Notes: generated from the letters alone by a model not told the origin. 57,963 nucleotides of DNA from Candidatus Ruthenibacterium merdavium (GCA_019119935.1 DWWA01000030.1:1-57963), one strand, 5' to 3'; numbered from the stretch's first letter, positions 32,720-41,975 are shown. Program-made: numbers and translations.

Positions 32720-33652
32720 ATGGGATATCAGCTGGCGGAAAATCAAGGGGACAGTATTGCCGTACCGCAGCTGGTATTTGCCCGTCTGCCTGAGCTGGAA
32801 GAGGATTGGCTGCGTGTGGCGCTGTATGTGATTTCAACAGGGGAGAGTGACCCCGGCTTCATTGCGCGCGCACTCCATTTAAAAAGCGCGGCGTCGGTTC
32901 GTGCGGCGCTAACCTACTGGAAAGGGGCCGGGCTTTTGAAAGATGCCCACCCGAACCGCTCACGCGCTGTGCTGGCAGCCGGAAATTTGGAGCAGGTGCC
33001 GCGTCGGCGCTTGACGACGGCAGAAGTCACCCATGCCGCCGGGAACGACCCCGCGATTGCCGCGCTGGTGCAGGAATGTCAGCGTTTGATGGGAGGCACG
33101 ATTTCTGAGCGGGATACCACGATTTTAGTTTCTCTTTATACGGAAGATAAAATGCCCGTGGATATGATTCTGCTTGGTGTGGCACACTGTGTAGGGTTGG
33201 GAAAACGAAGCGGCAGTTACATTGAACGCCGTTTGCTCGATTGGCAGCGCAACGGGATTACAACAGGCGAAGCAGCCGAGCAATACTTAAACTTGCTTGC
33301 AGTGCGCGAAGAGCGCGAGCGGGAAGTGGCTGAACTGCTGGAGCTTCCTTCGGCACAGTTCACCCGTGTGCAGGCGAGAGAAATTGCCTCATGGTATGAA
33401 GAATTGAAGTTTGACCGCGCGATGATCGCCGAAGCGATTGCGACAGCAAGTCCCAAAAAAGATGTGCGCTACATCGGCGGCATTTTAAAACGCTGGTACA
33501 CCGAAGGAAAACGCACAGTGAAAGATGTAATTGCGCAGTCGAACTTGACAGCGCAGAACGTACAGCCCGTCAGCGCGGAAAACCCCAACGCCAAGCGTGT
33601 GCTGAAAGGTGTGCCGCGGCGTGTGCCTGAATTTAAAAAGAACGAGGTGTAA
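32720..33652 (+). CDS. dnaD: DnaD-domain primosomal protein
   Basis: 310 residues. The N-terminal ~90 residues form a winged helix (RVALYVISTGE, then a recognition region). Two DnaD/DnaB-type domains follow at ~120-195 and ~210-285, with the late YIGGILKRWYTEGK motif typical of such domains. It works with DnaI in loading replicative helicase at origins or stalled forks. AAGGAGG precedes the ATG and dnaI follows after 3 nt. Confidence 0.88.
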   Translation: MGYQLAENQGDSIAVPQLVFARLPELEEDWLRVALYVISTGESDPGFIARALHLKSAASVRAALTYWKGAGLLKDAHPNRSRAVLAAGNLEQVPRRRLTTAEVTHAAGNDPAIAALVQECQRLMGGTISERDTTILVSLYTEDKMPVDMILLGVAHCVGLGKRSGSYIERRLLDWQRNGITTGEAAEQYLNLLAVREEREREVAELLELPSAQFTRVQAREIASWYEELKFDRAMIAEAIATASPKKDVRYIGGILKRWYTEGKRTVKDVIAQSNLTAQNVQPVSAENPNAKRVLKGVPRRVPEFKKNEV

Positions 33653-33655
33653 GCC

Positions 33656-34624
33656 ATGACGAGTAATACGGAATATATTCGCCGTGCTTTGCGCGAGGTG
33701 GCTTTGCGCCGCCAAGTGGCAATGACAAAGGCGGAGCAAGCCCGCCAGCGTGCCCTTGTTGTGGTGCCGGAGCTCTCGCGGCTGGAAAATGAGCGCCGCC
33801 TTGCCGGGATTGCGGCCACGCGGCTGGCGGTACAGGGCGCGGGCCGCGAACAGATTGACGCGGCGCTGGAAAAAACGCGCACAATCTCGCGGGAATATGA
33901 CCGCGTGCTGCGCGAAAGCGGCTATGAGCAGGCTGCCTCGCCGCACTTTACCTGCAAAAAATGTGAGGATAAAGGCCGCTTGCCAAACGGGCAAATTTGT
34001 GAATGTGTGCGGGACCTGGTTCGCACGATGCGCCGGGAAGAAGTAAATCAGTCCTCGCCGCTGGAGCTTTCAAGCTTTGATACGTTTTCTTTGGAAAAGT
34101 ATCCCGAAACCTTTGATGCCGATTTAGGCTGTACCGTGCGCGAGCACATGAGACAGCTCACGGAATATGCCTACCGCTGGGCGGAAAACTTCACGCTTTC
34201 CAACCCCAGCTTGTACCTCTGCGGTTATGCAGGGCTGGGGAAAACGCATCTGGCGCTTGCCATGGCGCGCATTGTTTTGGAAAAGGGTTATCAAGTGGTG
34301 TATGTCAGCGCGCAGAATGCGTTTGACGCGGTGGAAAAAGAGCATTTTTCCAATGACGGTGATACCATGACGACACTGTGTGATGCAGAACTGCTCATTT
34401 TGGATGACCTTGGTACGGAATTTATTTCGCCGTATGTGACGAGCTGTTTATACAGCCTCATCAATACGCGCGTGTGCCGCCGCCTGCCGACGATTTATAC
34501 CTCGAATATCATCGACGACAAAGACCTGCAAAGACGCTACACGGAAAAAATTGTTTCCCGCCTTTTGGGAAGCTGTGAAACGCTTTATTTTTGCGGGCAG
34601 GATATTCGGTTAGAGGAAAAATAA
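33656..34624 (+). CDS. dnaI: DnaI/DnaC-type helicase loader
   Basis: 322 residues. An N-terminal helical part is followed by a zinc-binding CKKC...CEC cluster (~102-118), then an AAA+ domain with Walker A GYAGLGKTHLALA (~192) and Walker B LLILDDLGTEF. It loads DnaB helicase during replication initiation. Co-transcribed with dnaD. Confidence 0.93.
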   Translation: MTSNTEYIRRALREVALRRQVAMTKAEQARQRALVVVPELSRLENERRLAGIAATRLAVQGAGREQIDAALEKTRTISREYDRVLRESGYEQAASPHFTCKKCEDKGRLPNGQICECVRDLVRTMRREEVNQSSPLELSSFDTFSLEKYPETFDADLGCTVREHMRQLTEYAYRWAENFTLSNPSLYLCGYAGLGKTHLALAMARIVLEKGYQVVYVSAQNAFDAVEKEHFSNDGDTMTTLCDAELLILDDLGTEFISPYVTSCLYSLINTRVCRRLPTIYTSNIIDDKDLQRRYTEKIVSRLLGSCETLYFCGQDIRLEEK

Positions 34625-34661
34625 AAAAGGGATACCGCCTTTTTGGCGAAAAGGGCAATGA

Positions 34662-34716
34662 GCAAAAAGAAAAGAGGGATGCCATTTTGACAATGATATC
34701 CCTCTTTTCTTTTTGC
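34662..34716. terminator. Bidirectional terminator with a 19-bp perfect stem
   Basis: The left arm 34662-34680 is perfectly complementary to 34698-34716, enclosing a further CATT/AATG pair. Poly-A and poly-T ends serve both the rightward dnaD-dnaI transcript and the leftward MerR/ABC operon. Confidence 0.9.
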
Positions 34717-34797
34717 TGCCGAACGCTAAAAAAGCTTTTTATTGAAGTTCAAAATCAAATACAAAGGACAAAACAGGTGCTCGAAAAATGCGTGATA

Positions 34798-35511
34798 TCA
34801 TTTGTCAAGCCTGCGAAGCAATATGATGCATGCAAAAACAGCCAATACAAAAAGCACCGTCAACGGCAGCAAATTTTTTAACTGAAAGATATAATCGGCC
34901 ATGATGCGATATCCCCATGAAGCAGGAAAAATTTTGCCTGCTGTTTGAAATGCTTTAGGGAGCAGGTCAATCGGGAACATAATTCCGGACAACAGAATGG
35001 AAGGTAAAAAAACAATAATCGAAACTATGGAAGTTTTTGCCTGATCTTTCACAGCCAGACCAATTATGCTGGCGATGCTAAGTGACACCGCAATAAAAAC
35101 AGCAAGAGAGATAAAGTACCGTTCCGGATTGTCCGGTATTTCAGCGTTAAAAGCGAGCGGAGCAGCAAAATATAGAACGACGCTCATGATAAATAAATGA
35201 ATGTATGCGGAAATGTTTGTTAAAACGAGGCCGAGATAGAGCGGAACACCATTTGCTTTATAAACTTTTTTTATATCGGTGCTGTAAATTTCAACGAGAG
35301 AGGGCGGTAAGCCAATCAGTGCCCCCATTGTTACACCAAAAACCGTCATGGACTGAATCAGTGTGTCTTTTGCCTGTGGCATGACCGACGTGAAAATTCC
35401 GCCCATGACCGCAAAAAACAAAAGAGGAACAATGTAACACGTTATGAGTAATGTTTTACTGCGCATGTCGAGCTTCCACTGCAAGAAAACCCCATATAGA
35501 AATGCACCCAT
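34798..35511 (-). CDS. ABC-2 type export permease
   Basis: 237 residues with six predicted helices in the ABC-2 layout: after LLITCYIVPLLFFAVMGG come GVTMGALIGLPPSLVEIYSTD (the conserved cytoplasmic segment) and a late PSILLSGIMFPIDLLPKAFQ motif. It pairs with the ATPase encoded 2 nt upstream to export an unknown substrate, likely a toxic compound sensed by the MerR regulator. The DNA here is more A+T-rich than its surroundings. Confidence 0.88.
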   Translation of the reverse strand: MGAFLYGVFLQWKLDMRSKTLLITCYIVPLLFFAVMGGIFTSVMPQAKDTLIQSMTVFGVTMGALIGLPPSLVEIYSTDIKKVYKANGVPLYLGLVLTNISAYIHLFIMSVVLYFAAPLAFNAEIPDNPERYFISLAVFIAVSLSIASIIGLAVKDQAKTSIVSIIVFLPSILLSGIMFPIDLLPKAFQTAGKIFPASWGYRIMADYIFQLKNLLPLTVLFVLAVFACIILLRRLDK

Positions 35512-35513
35512 TT

Positions 35514-36323
35514 TTACTCCCCCTTTGTAATTTTTATAAAGTGCTGCTCTAAAGAGCCGCGATCGATGTTTATATCCAAAACAGTTTCCCCGTTTTCTTT
35601 GTATTGGGTAAGCAGACGAAGCAATGATTCTGCGATGTTGTCGGATTTGTAATTTTCAGTTCTTTTTTCAGTTTGAATCGCAATGTTATAATGTTTTCCC
35701 ACGGCCTCGTTGAGCTGATCGACAGTACCGATAAAAGCAATCCTGCCTTCCGATAAGATAGCAAGCCGATCACATAAATTTTCTACTTCGGCCATATCAT
35801 GGCTTGCTAAAATAATCGTTTTACCGGCATTTTTTAACTGTCGAATTTGTTCATGCAGAGCAATCCGTCCTTCAACGTCAAGTCCGGCTGTTGGTTCATC
35901 TAAGAAAAGAATGTCCGGATTTCGTGTCAGGGCAAGGGCTAAGTGAAGCCGTCGTTTTTGGCCGGTGGACAGTTGGAAATATTGCTTTTTTGCAAATTCA
36001 TAAATGCCGAGGGTATTCAGTGTTGATGGATCGAGAGAAGTTTGATTCCACTTTGCAAACAGCTTTACCGCTTCCAATGGCCTGATGTGCTCCGGCAAAG
36101 AAGCTGACTGTAACTGGATCCCCATTTTTCCGTTTATTCGGATGCTTCCGCCGTCATATCTTCTTAACCCCTCAATGCATTCAAGCGTAGTCGTTTTGCC
36201 TGCGCCGTTCACACCCAGCAGTGCAAAAATTTCACCCTGATGAACACAAAAGCTTAACCCGTTCAGAACCATATGGTTTGCGTAGCTTTTCTGTAAATTG
36301 CTGATTTGGATTGCATTGCTCAT
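35514..36323 (-). CDS. ABC transporter ATP-binding protein
   Basis: 269 residues with Walker A GVNGAGKTT, a signature loop LSTGQKRRL, Walker B ILFLDEPTAGLD and H-loop LASHDMAEVE. The ~60-residue C-terminal tail is typical of multidrug-export ATPases. The start overlaps the MerR stop by 4 nt, giving translational coupling. Confidence 0.95.
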   Translation of the reverse strand: MSNAIQISNLQKSYANHMVLNGLSFCVHQGEIFALLGVNGAGKTTTLECIEGLRRYDGGSIRINGKMGIQLQSASLPEHIRPLEAVKLFAKWNQTSLDPSTLNTLGIYEFAKKQYFQLSTGQKRRLHLALALTRNPDILFLDEPTAGLDVEGRIALHEQIRQLKNAGKTIILASHDMAEVENLCDRLAILSEGRIAFIGTVDQLNEAVGKHYNIAIQTEKRTENYKSDNIAESLLRLLTQYKENGETVLDINIDRGSLEQHFIKITKGE

Positions 36324-37120
36324 TCTTTGCCCTCCTCAAAAGGGTTAATACTCATGCGAGAAAAATATACACCTAAGGCTTGTTCAACATAAACATTGGC
36401 AAGCGATTGTTTTTCTTTCCATTTGCGGTCGGCTGCCTCAAATTGTCCCAATTCTATCAGCTTCGGAAGCATGCCCATATCGCCGCCGGTAAACTGTGTT
36501 ATCATGTCCCAATATGCTTTTGCAAACCTTTGGCCTTCGTCACCATCGGCAGGAATATTTGCGTTGTGTAATCGGATCGCCTCGTCTTGAAGCTGTACAA
36601 AAGTATCCATGAACGCTTTCCCGCTGTCTTTATCAAAGTGACTGCGGATATAGTCAAGCGTTTGGTCGTCAAAGTGTTTGATGAGCCAATAGTAATCATT
36701 TTTCATCTGCAAATTCACAATAATATCGGCATATTTTTTGAAATCGACAGATTGCATTTGCAGAACTTCTGCCCGCAATGCTTCCAGCTCTCTTAACGAT
36801 TCCGACAGACTGGTTATTTCTTTTTGTACGGCTTGTGCTTGTTCTGCCAAAATATCCGCAATTTCATTTGGTGTATCAAGCGGCATCAGACGATTTTTGA
36901 TATCGTCCAGCGAAAATCCCAAGTGCTTGAGCGATAAAATCTGATGGAGCTTTACAATATCTTTATCGGTATATAACCGCCGTCCGCCCTCGCTGAGGGA
37001 AGACGGGGAAAGCAGTCCTTCTCTGTCGTAATATTGCAATGTGCGCACAGTCACATCCATTTTCTTTGCAACTTCGCCAACCGTCATATATCCTTGTGCT
37101 ATGGCCTTATTGTTTTTCAT
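36320..37120 (-). CDS. MerR-family regulator with TipAS-like effector domain
   Basis: 266 residues. The N-terminal winged helix (YMTVGEVAKKMDVTVRTLQYYDREGLL) and coiled coil are followed by a ~150-residue helical domain resembling TipAS, which in TipA binds thiopeptide-like drugs. It should activate its own operon by untwisting the 19-bp-spaced promoter at 37140-37170. GAGGTG lies 6 nt before the ATG. It likely senses the exported compound. Confidence 0.9.
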   Translation of the reverse strand: MKNNKAIAQGYMTVGEVAKKMDVTVRTLQYYDREGLLSPSSLSEGGRRLYTDKDIVKLHQILSLKHLGFSLDDIKNRLMPLDTPNEIADILAEQAQAVQKEITSLSESLRELEALRAEVLQMQSVDFKKYADIIVNLQMKNDYYWLIKHFDDQTLDYIRSHFDKDSGKAFMDTFVQLQDEAIRLHNANIPADGDEGQRFAKAYWDMITQFTGGDMGMLPKLIELGQFEAADRKWKEKQSLANVYVEQALGVYFSRMSINPFEEGKE

Positions 37121-37139
37121 GTTATCACCTCACGTTTAT

Positions 37140-37170
37140 AGTATATCTTATGACGTTGCGTCATGAGCAA
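37140..37170 (-). promoter_or_regulatory. MerR-type promoter with operator
   Basis: Leftward: -35 TTGCTC (37170-37165), a 19-bp spacer and -10 TATACT (37145-37140). The spacer contains the perfect dyad ATGACG-TTG-CGTCAT (37150-37164). The overlong spacer plus a dyad between -35 and -10 is the hallmark of MerR-activated promoters. 37171-37255 shows nothing else. Confidence 0.92.
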
Positions 37171-37255
37171 GGGGGTTATAGAATATTTTTGAAATTTGAC
37201 CGCACCAAATGGAAAACTCAAACCGGTAGGGGAGTATTCAATCGTGAAATGGCAA

Positions 37256-37298
37256 AGAAAAAGCAGGGCGGCATGACCTTTCGGTCACGCCGCCCTGC
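37256..37298 (-). terminator. Terminator of prfB
   Basis: A 10-bp GCAGGGCGGC/GCCGCCCTGC stem with an inner TGACC/GGTCA, followed on the leftward strand by a T-rich run. Confidence 0.9.
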
Positions 37299-37355
37299 GA
37301 CAATTCAATTACATGCTTATGAGGCCGATGCGTTTAAAAGCATTCCCTTTTGTGT

Positions 37356-38477
37356 TTAGGTTTCCTGCAATTCGCCCTTGCTGGCGGCTTTCAGATAAGC
37401 ATTGATGAAGCCGTCAAGGTCGCCGTCCATCACGGCATTGACGTTGCCGTTTTCGTACGAAGTGCGATGGTCTTTTACTAAGGTATAGGGCATAAAGACA
37501 TAGCTGCGAATCTGGCTGCCCCAGGCAATTTCTTTCTGAATGCCTTTGATATCGCTGATTTTATCAAGATGCTCGCGCTCTTTGATTTGATACAGCTTTG
37601 CGGCAAGCATTTTCATACACATATCGCGGTTTTGGAATTGGCTGCGCTCTGTTTGACAGCTCACCACAATGCCCGTCGGCTCGTGAATCAAGCGAACGGC
37701 AGAGGAGGTTTTGTTAACCTTCTGTCCGCCTGCACCGGAAGAGCGGTACACTTCCATGCGGATGTCTTCGGGGCGAATTTCAACCGTGACGGAATCATCC
37801 AGCTCCGGCATGACCTCCAGCGAAGCAAAGCTGGTGTGGCGGCGGCCGGAAGAATCGAACGGGGAAACACGCACCAAGCGATGCACGCCGTTTTCACTGC
37901 GCAAAAAGCCGTAGGCGTTATGGCCTTCAATCAAAATAGAAGCCGATTTAATGCCGGCTTCGTCGCCGTCCAGGTAATCCAGCACCTGCACATTCCAGCC
38001 GTGGTTGGCGGCAAAGCGGGTATACATGCGGTACAGCATGCTCACCCAGTCCTGCGCTTCCGTTCCGCCCGCACCGGCGTGGAAAGTGAGAATGGCGTTG
38101 TTGGCATCGTATTCGCCCGTCAGCAGGGTAACAAGGCGCATTTCCTCAATCATTTTTTTGAGCTGCTCGACATTGTCCTGCGCCTCCTGCGCCAAGTCTT
38201 CGTCCTCTTCCTCAGAAAGCATTTCCACCAGCGTTTCAGAGTCCGAAAGCTTTTCCTGCAATTTGCGGTAGCTTTCCAAGCGGTCTTTCAGCTCGCTCAT
38301 CTCCGCAAATACTTTGGCGGAGTTTTCGGTGTCATTGTAAAAAGCGGGGTCGGCACTGCGCTGTTCCAGCTCTTCCAAGCGCAGGCGGCTGCGCTCAATG
38401 GCCAGCGCGTCGGCCAAATCCGTCACTTCGGGCGCAAGCTCGCCCAGCTCGCGCTTAATTTCATCAATCAGAATCAT
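37356..38477 (-). CDS. prfB: Peptide chain release factor 2
   Basis: 373 residues. The GGQ motif lies in SGAGGQKVNKTSSAVRL and the RF2 stop-recognition region (SPF in VRVSPFDSSGR) is present. It releases peptides at UGA and UAA. The reading frame is continuous from the ATG through the usual frameshift region (L-A-D-A-L around residue 25), so no programmed +1 frameshift is needed, unlike many bacteria. Confidence 0.96.
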   Translation of the reverse strand: MILIDEIKRELGELAPEVTDLADALAIERSRLRLEELEQRSADPAFYNDTENSAKVFAEMSELKDRLESYRKLQEKLSDSETLVEMLSEEEDEDLAQEAQDNVEQLKKMIEEMRLVTLLTGEYDANNAILTFHAGAGGTEAQDWVSMLYRMYTRFAANHGWNVQVLDYLDGDEAGIKSASILIEGHNAYGFLRSENGVHRLVRVSPFDSSGRRHTSFASLEVMPELDDSVTVEIRPEDIRMEVYRSSGAGGQKVNKTSSAVRLIHEPTGIVVSCQTERSQFQNRDMCMKMLAAKLYQIKEREHLDKISDIKGIQKEIAWGSQIRSYVFMPYTLVKDHRTSYENGNVNAVMDGDLDGFINAYLKAASKGELQET

Positions 38478-38674
38478 AAGCTCTCCTTACTCGTGTTTCA
38501 TCATGGGCGGGAAGGCGCATTCCAACAGGCGAACTTCCCCGGTTTTTATGTCACTATATCTTTTTTATTATATAAGATTGCCCTATAAAAGTAAAGAATT
38601 CTTTTTAGACATCGGTGCATGGGGGATAAAGTGTAAATGATGGTATGCGGCTTTCACAATTCGAAAAGGAAACA

Positions 38675-38703
38675 TTGCTTTTTTTTACTGTTTGCGGTAT
38701 CAT
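38675..38703 (+). promoter_or_regulatory. Promoter of the zinc-ribbon membrane protein gene
   Basis: -35 TTGCTT (38675-38680), 17-bp spacer, -10 TATCAT (38698-38703). 38478-38674 shows no gene. Confidence 0.65.
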
Positions 38704-38810
38704 AAAGAGGATACTACCCGAGGGGTTTTGCGGCTGTGAAAAAACATGTGAAAACCCCGATGATTTGCACTAATGGCGTATTTTACCGCCGGAAAACGGA
38801 GTTTCTTTCT

Positions 38811-39707
38811 ATGGATGTTTCAAAAAAAGAATGCGTGGTCTGTCATAAGCCCTTGACAGAGCACGACGATGTGGTGTTCTGCCCGGAGTGCGGCGCACCG
38901 TATCACAGAGAATGTTACGAAAAAGAAGGGCATTGTGTTTTTGAGGAAAAACACGGAAGCTTTTCTTATGAAAGCCCGAAGCCGAAGCAAACGCAGCAGC
39001 AGACGCAGGGCGCGCGCTGTCCGAACTGCGGGGCACAAAACCCGCTGAACAATATTTTTTGCCAGCACTGCGGCTGTTCCATGCGCGGAAAACCCTATAC
39101 CGTGCCGAATCCCGCACCCGGTTTTGCACCGCCGCCCCCGCCAATGCCCGTGCAAGGGGAAATTGACGGAATTTCAGTGCAGGACTGGACAGACTTTATC
39201 GGAGATGCAGCGCCCTCTTACTTATATCAGTTTCAACGCATGGACCAAAAGCGCAGCAAGATGGGCCTTTGCTGGATTTCGCTGCTTTTTCCGCCCGCTT
39301 ACTTTTTCTACCGCAAAATGTGGGGATGGGCGGCGCTTACCATGGTGCTTTCTTTGGTGACGAGTATCCCGACACTGATTCAAATGGTGACTACAGCAGG
39401 TGCGGTGCTGCCCGCCTGGATTGATATGCAAGTGGTGAACACACTGGGAGAAGTTTGCTTTTATCTTAACTGGGTTATGTCCGTGCTGTTTTTGGTGTTT
39501 TCCACTTATCTGTATCGGCGCTTTGCCGCAGGGCGGATTAAAAAAATTCGTCAAACTGCATCCGAACCCGGGGCAGCGCGTGCGGCACTTTTGCGCCGCG
39601 GCGGAACCAGCGTGATCGGCGTTGTGGTTATGGTGGCAATCTTGTTTTTATTTTCAAGCATTTTTGTGGCATGGGCAGGCCCGGTAAACATGTTGAGTAC
39701 CTTTTAA
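38811..39707 (+). CDS. RING-like/zinc-ribbon membrane protein of unknown function
   Basis: 298 residues. An N-terminal RING-like zinc-finger (CVVCHKPL..CPECGAPYHRECYEKEGHC) is followed by a second zinc ribbon (CPNCGAQ..CQHCGC), a Pro-rich linker, a DUF2628-like segment (~150-190) and three to four membrane helices. Such proteins are common in Clostridia without assigned function. The start at 38811 has GGAG nearby; GTG 38736 is an alternative giving 25 more residues. Confidence 0.7.
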   Translation: MDVSKKECVVCHKPLTEHDDVVFCPECGAPYHRECYEKEGHCVFEEKHGSFSYESPKPKQTQQQTQGARCPNCGAQNPLNNIFCQHCGCSMRGKPYTVPNPAPGFAPPPPPMPVQGEIDGISVQDWTDFIGDAAPSYLYQFQRMDQKRSKMGLCWISLLFPPAYFFYRKMWGWAALTMVLSLVTSIPTLIQMVTTAGAVLPAWIDMQVVNTLGEVCFYLNWVMSVLFLVFSTYLYRRFAAGRIKKIRQTASEPGAARAALLRRGGTSVIGVVVMVAILFLFSSIFVAWAGPVNMLSTF

Positions 39708-39778
39708 AGAAAACGATCAGAAGGTGAAAGCCAAAACTGCGCCTGTTTTTTGGCACAGTCAGAAAGGATGTTGACCCC

Positions 39779-40654
39779 ATGAAAAAAGTCAGAAAAGCGA
39801 TTATTCCCGCTGCGGGATTGGGCACGCGCGTACTTCCTGCGACAAAGGCAATGCCGAAAGAAATGCTTCCCATTGTGGATAAGCCTGCCATTCAATATAT
39901 CGTCGAGGAAGCTGTGCAGGCCGGAATTGAGGAGATTCTCATTATTACGGGCCGCGGCAAAAGCATTATGGAAGATCATTTTGACCATGCGTTTGAGCTG
40001 GAAAGCGCTCTTTCGGCCAATCCGGCAAAACATGCCATGCTGGAAGAATGCCTCAGCATTGCCAATATGGCCGATATTTACTTTATCCGTCAAAAGGAAA
40101 CAAAGGGCTTGGGACACGCCGTTTTAAAAGCGCGCGGCTTTACGAAGGACGAGCCGTTTGTCGTCATGTACGGCGACGATGTGATTATGGGCGAGGACCC
40201 TGTTGCCGCACAGCTGATGCGCGCGTATGAACAAACGGGCAAGGCATGCGTGGGCATTAAGGAGGTAACCCCCGAGCAAATTCAAAAATATTCTTCCATG
40301 AAATGCGACCTGATCAAAGATAACCTTTACAACATCACTGATATGATTGAAAAGCCGAAGCCCGGCCAGGAATTCAGCATGTTTTCTATTTTAGGCCGCT
40401 GCTTGCTGACACCGGAAATTTACGAGATTTTAGACCGTACGGCGCCCGGTGCAGGCGGCGAAATTCAGCTGACCGACGCAATGGCCGAAGTAGCGCGTAA
40501 AGGCGGCATGACGGGCGTTGACTTCACCGGAAAGCGCTATGACATGGGCGCAAAGCTGGGCGTGATGGAAGCACAGGTCGAAACTGCGCTGCGCCATCCC
40601 GAAATTGGCGAGGCTTTCCGCGCTTACTTGAAAGAGCTTTGCAAAACGCTGTAA
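39779..40654 (+). CDS. galU: UTP-glucose-1-phosphate uridylyltransferase
   Basis: 291 residues. The nucleotidyltransferase motif IIPAAGLGTRVLPATKAMPKE lies at the N-terminus, with VDKPAIQYIVEEA and EIQLTDAM further on. It makes UDP-glucose for glycan and glycolipid synthesis. AGAAAGGA precedes the ATG. Confidence 0.96.
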   Translation: MKKVRKAIIPAAGLGTRVLPATKAMPKEMLPIVDKPAIQYIVEEAVQAGIEEILIITGRGKSIMEDHFDHAFELESALSANPAKHAMLEECLSIANMADIYFIRQKETKGLGHAVLKARGFTKDEPFVVMYGDDVIMGEDPVAAQLMRAYEQTGKACVGIKEVTPEQIQKYSSMKCDLIKDNLYNITDMIEKPKPGQEFSMFSILGRCLLTPEIYEILDRTAPGAGGEIQLTDAMAEVARKGGMTGVDFTGKRYDMGAKLGVMEAQVETALRHPEIGEAFRAYLKELCKTL

Positions 40655-40697
40655 GCGGGAAAACCGCAAAAAACAAGCGTTGTTTTGCAAAAAAGTA

Positions 40698-40726
40698 TTG
40701 ACAAAGCGGCACTTTTTCGATAAACT
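40698..40726 (+). promoter_or_regulatory. Promoter of rpsF-ssb-rpsR
   Basis: Consensus -35 TTGACA (40698-40703), 17-bp spacer, -10 TAAACT (40721-40726). Confidence 0.88.
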
Positions 40727-40733
40727 AAAGTAG

Positions 40734-40772
40734 TTGCCGTACACACGGCAATTTCCTTGCCGCGCAAGCGGC
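40734..40772 (+). promoter_or_regulatory. S6:S18-type leader hairpins
   Basis: Two hairpins, TTGCCG/CGGCAA and GCCGC-gcaa-GCGGC, sit in the leader before rpsF. This position and the CCG-containing stems fit the known S6:S18 autoregulatory leader. I have not verified the exact bulge geometry. Confidence 0.5.
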
Positions 40773-40800
40773 CATAAGTCCAAAAGGAGGTGTACAGAAA

Positions 40801-41109
40801 ATGGCTAAGTATGAAACCATGCTGATTACCACCGCTACTCTTGATGAGGAGGCGAACGCTGCTCTGGTGGGCAAGTTCAAATCTTTGATTGAGGCGAATG
40901 GTACAATCGATTCTGTTGACGAGTGGGGCAAGCGCAAGCTGGCCTATCCCATCAACGATGAGACGGACGGCGTTTACACGGTGATCCACTTCACCAGCAA
41001 CCCGGAGTTCCCCGCAGAGCTGGATCGTGTTTACAAGATCACTGACGGCGTTCTGCGCTCGATGATCGTGGCTTTGGATGAGGAGCAGGCGAAAGCGGAG
41101 GCAAAATAA
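40801..41109 (+). CDS. rpsF: 30S ribosomal protein S6
   Basis: 102 residues with YETMLITTATLDEEA and DEWGKRKLAYPINDETDG, diagnostic of S6. It forms a heterodimer with S18, encoded in the same operon. The stop overlaps the ssb start by one base (TAATG). Confidence 0.97.
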   Translation: MAKYETMLITTATLDEEANAALVGKFKSLIEANGTIDSVDEWGKRKLAYPINDETDGVYTVIHFTSNPEFPAELDRVYKITDGVLRSMIVALDEEQAKAEAK

Positions 41110-41597
41110 TGCTGAATGTGATTGCTTTAATGGGACGTTTGGTGGCAGACCCTGAGCTTCGGCACACGCCGAACGGAATTGCTACCTGCACTTTCCGAAT
41201 TGCAGTGGATCGTTCTTTTGTTCGTCAGGGCGAAGAGCGCAAGGCAGACTTTATTGACATTGTGGCTTGGCGTCAAAGCGCTGAGTTTGTTTGCAAGTAT
41301 TTCCGCAAGGGCAACATGATTGCCGTGAACGGCAGCTTGCAGACGCGCAGTTATGAGGATAAAACCGGAGTAAAGCGCACGGTGTATGAAGTAGTTGCCG
41401 ACAACATTCATTTTGCAGAAAGCAAGAGTTCTTCTGCGGGCAGCTATGCACCCGCAGGAAACGCTGGGTATGCACCTGCCGCTGCCCCCGCGCAGCCGGC
41501 AATGCCGCGTCCTGCTGTTCCCGATCCCGTCAGCTATTCCGCAGGTTCGGCTGACGACTTTGCTTTGATCGACGACAGTGAAGATTTACCATTTTAA
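41109..41597 (+). CDS. ssb: Single-stranded DNA-binding protein
   Basis: 162 residues. An OB fold (MLNVIALMGRLVADPELRHT at the start) precedes a flexible Ala/Pro-rich linker and the acidic tip DDSEDLPF that recruits partner proteins. It is coupled to rpsF by the one-base overlap. Confidence 0.97.
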   Translation: MLNVIALMGRLVADPELRHTPNGIATCTFRIAVDRSFVRQGEERKADFIDIVAWRQSAEFVCKYFRKGNMIAVNGSLQTRSYEDKTGVKRTVYEVVADNIHFAESKSSSAGSYAPAGNAGYAPAAAPAQPAMPRPAVPDPVSYSAGSADDFALIDDSEDLPF

Positions 41598-41630
41598 ACC
41601 ATCAATCTCAAGATAAGGAGGAAACCAGCC

Positions 41631-41891
41631 ATGGCTTTTGATAAAGAGCGTCAGGAAACCCGTGGTGGCCGTCCTCAGCGTCGTGGCCGCAAGAAAGTTT
41701 GCAGCTTCTGCGTTGACCGCATCGACCACATCGACTACAAGGACGTTCCCCGTCTGCGTAAGTATCTGTCTGAGCGTGCGAAGATCATTCCTCGCCGTGT
41801 GACCGGCACTTGTGCCGCCCATCAGCGTGAGCTGACGGTTGCGATCAAGCGCGCACGTCACGTTGCTCTGCTGCCCTACGTCAGCGACTAA
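41631..41891 (+). CDS. rpsR: 30S ribosomal protein S18
   Basis: 86 residues, with [20 protein letters not shown] and [21 protein letters not shown]. The CxxC...C arrangement is the zinc-capable version. Partner of S6. AAGGAGG precedes the ATG. Confidence 0.97.
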   Translation: MAFDKERQETRGGRPQRRGRKKVCSFCVDRIDHIDYKDVPRLRKYLSERAKIIPRRVTGTCAAHQRELTVAIKRARHVALLPYVSD

Positions 41892-41901
41892 GTTAACGTT
41901 C

Positions 41902-41934
41902 AAAGCCCCTTGCCTTTCGGCAAGGGGCTTTTTT
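41902..41934. terminator. Terminator of rpsF-ssb-rpsR
   Basis: A 12-bp AAGCCCCTTGCC/GGCAAGGGGCTT stem followed by six T's. The leftward GNAT gene converges on it. Confidence 0.92.
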
Positions 41935-41975
41935 GCGTTTGTTTTTTGAGGGCTTTGTTTGCTGGTGTCAGCAGC

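Noticed and set aside
37569-38588. 339-codon open frame antisense to prfB
   Set aside because: prfB carries the GGQ motif and a terminator in the right place; the opposite frame is Ala/Phe/His-rich shadow.
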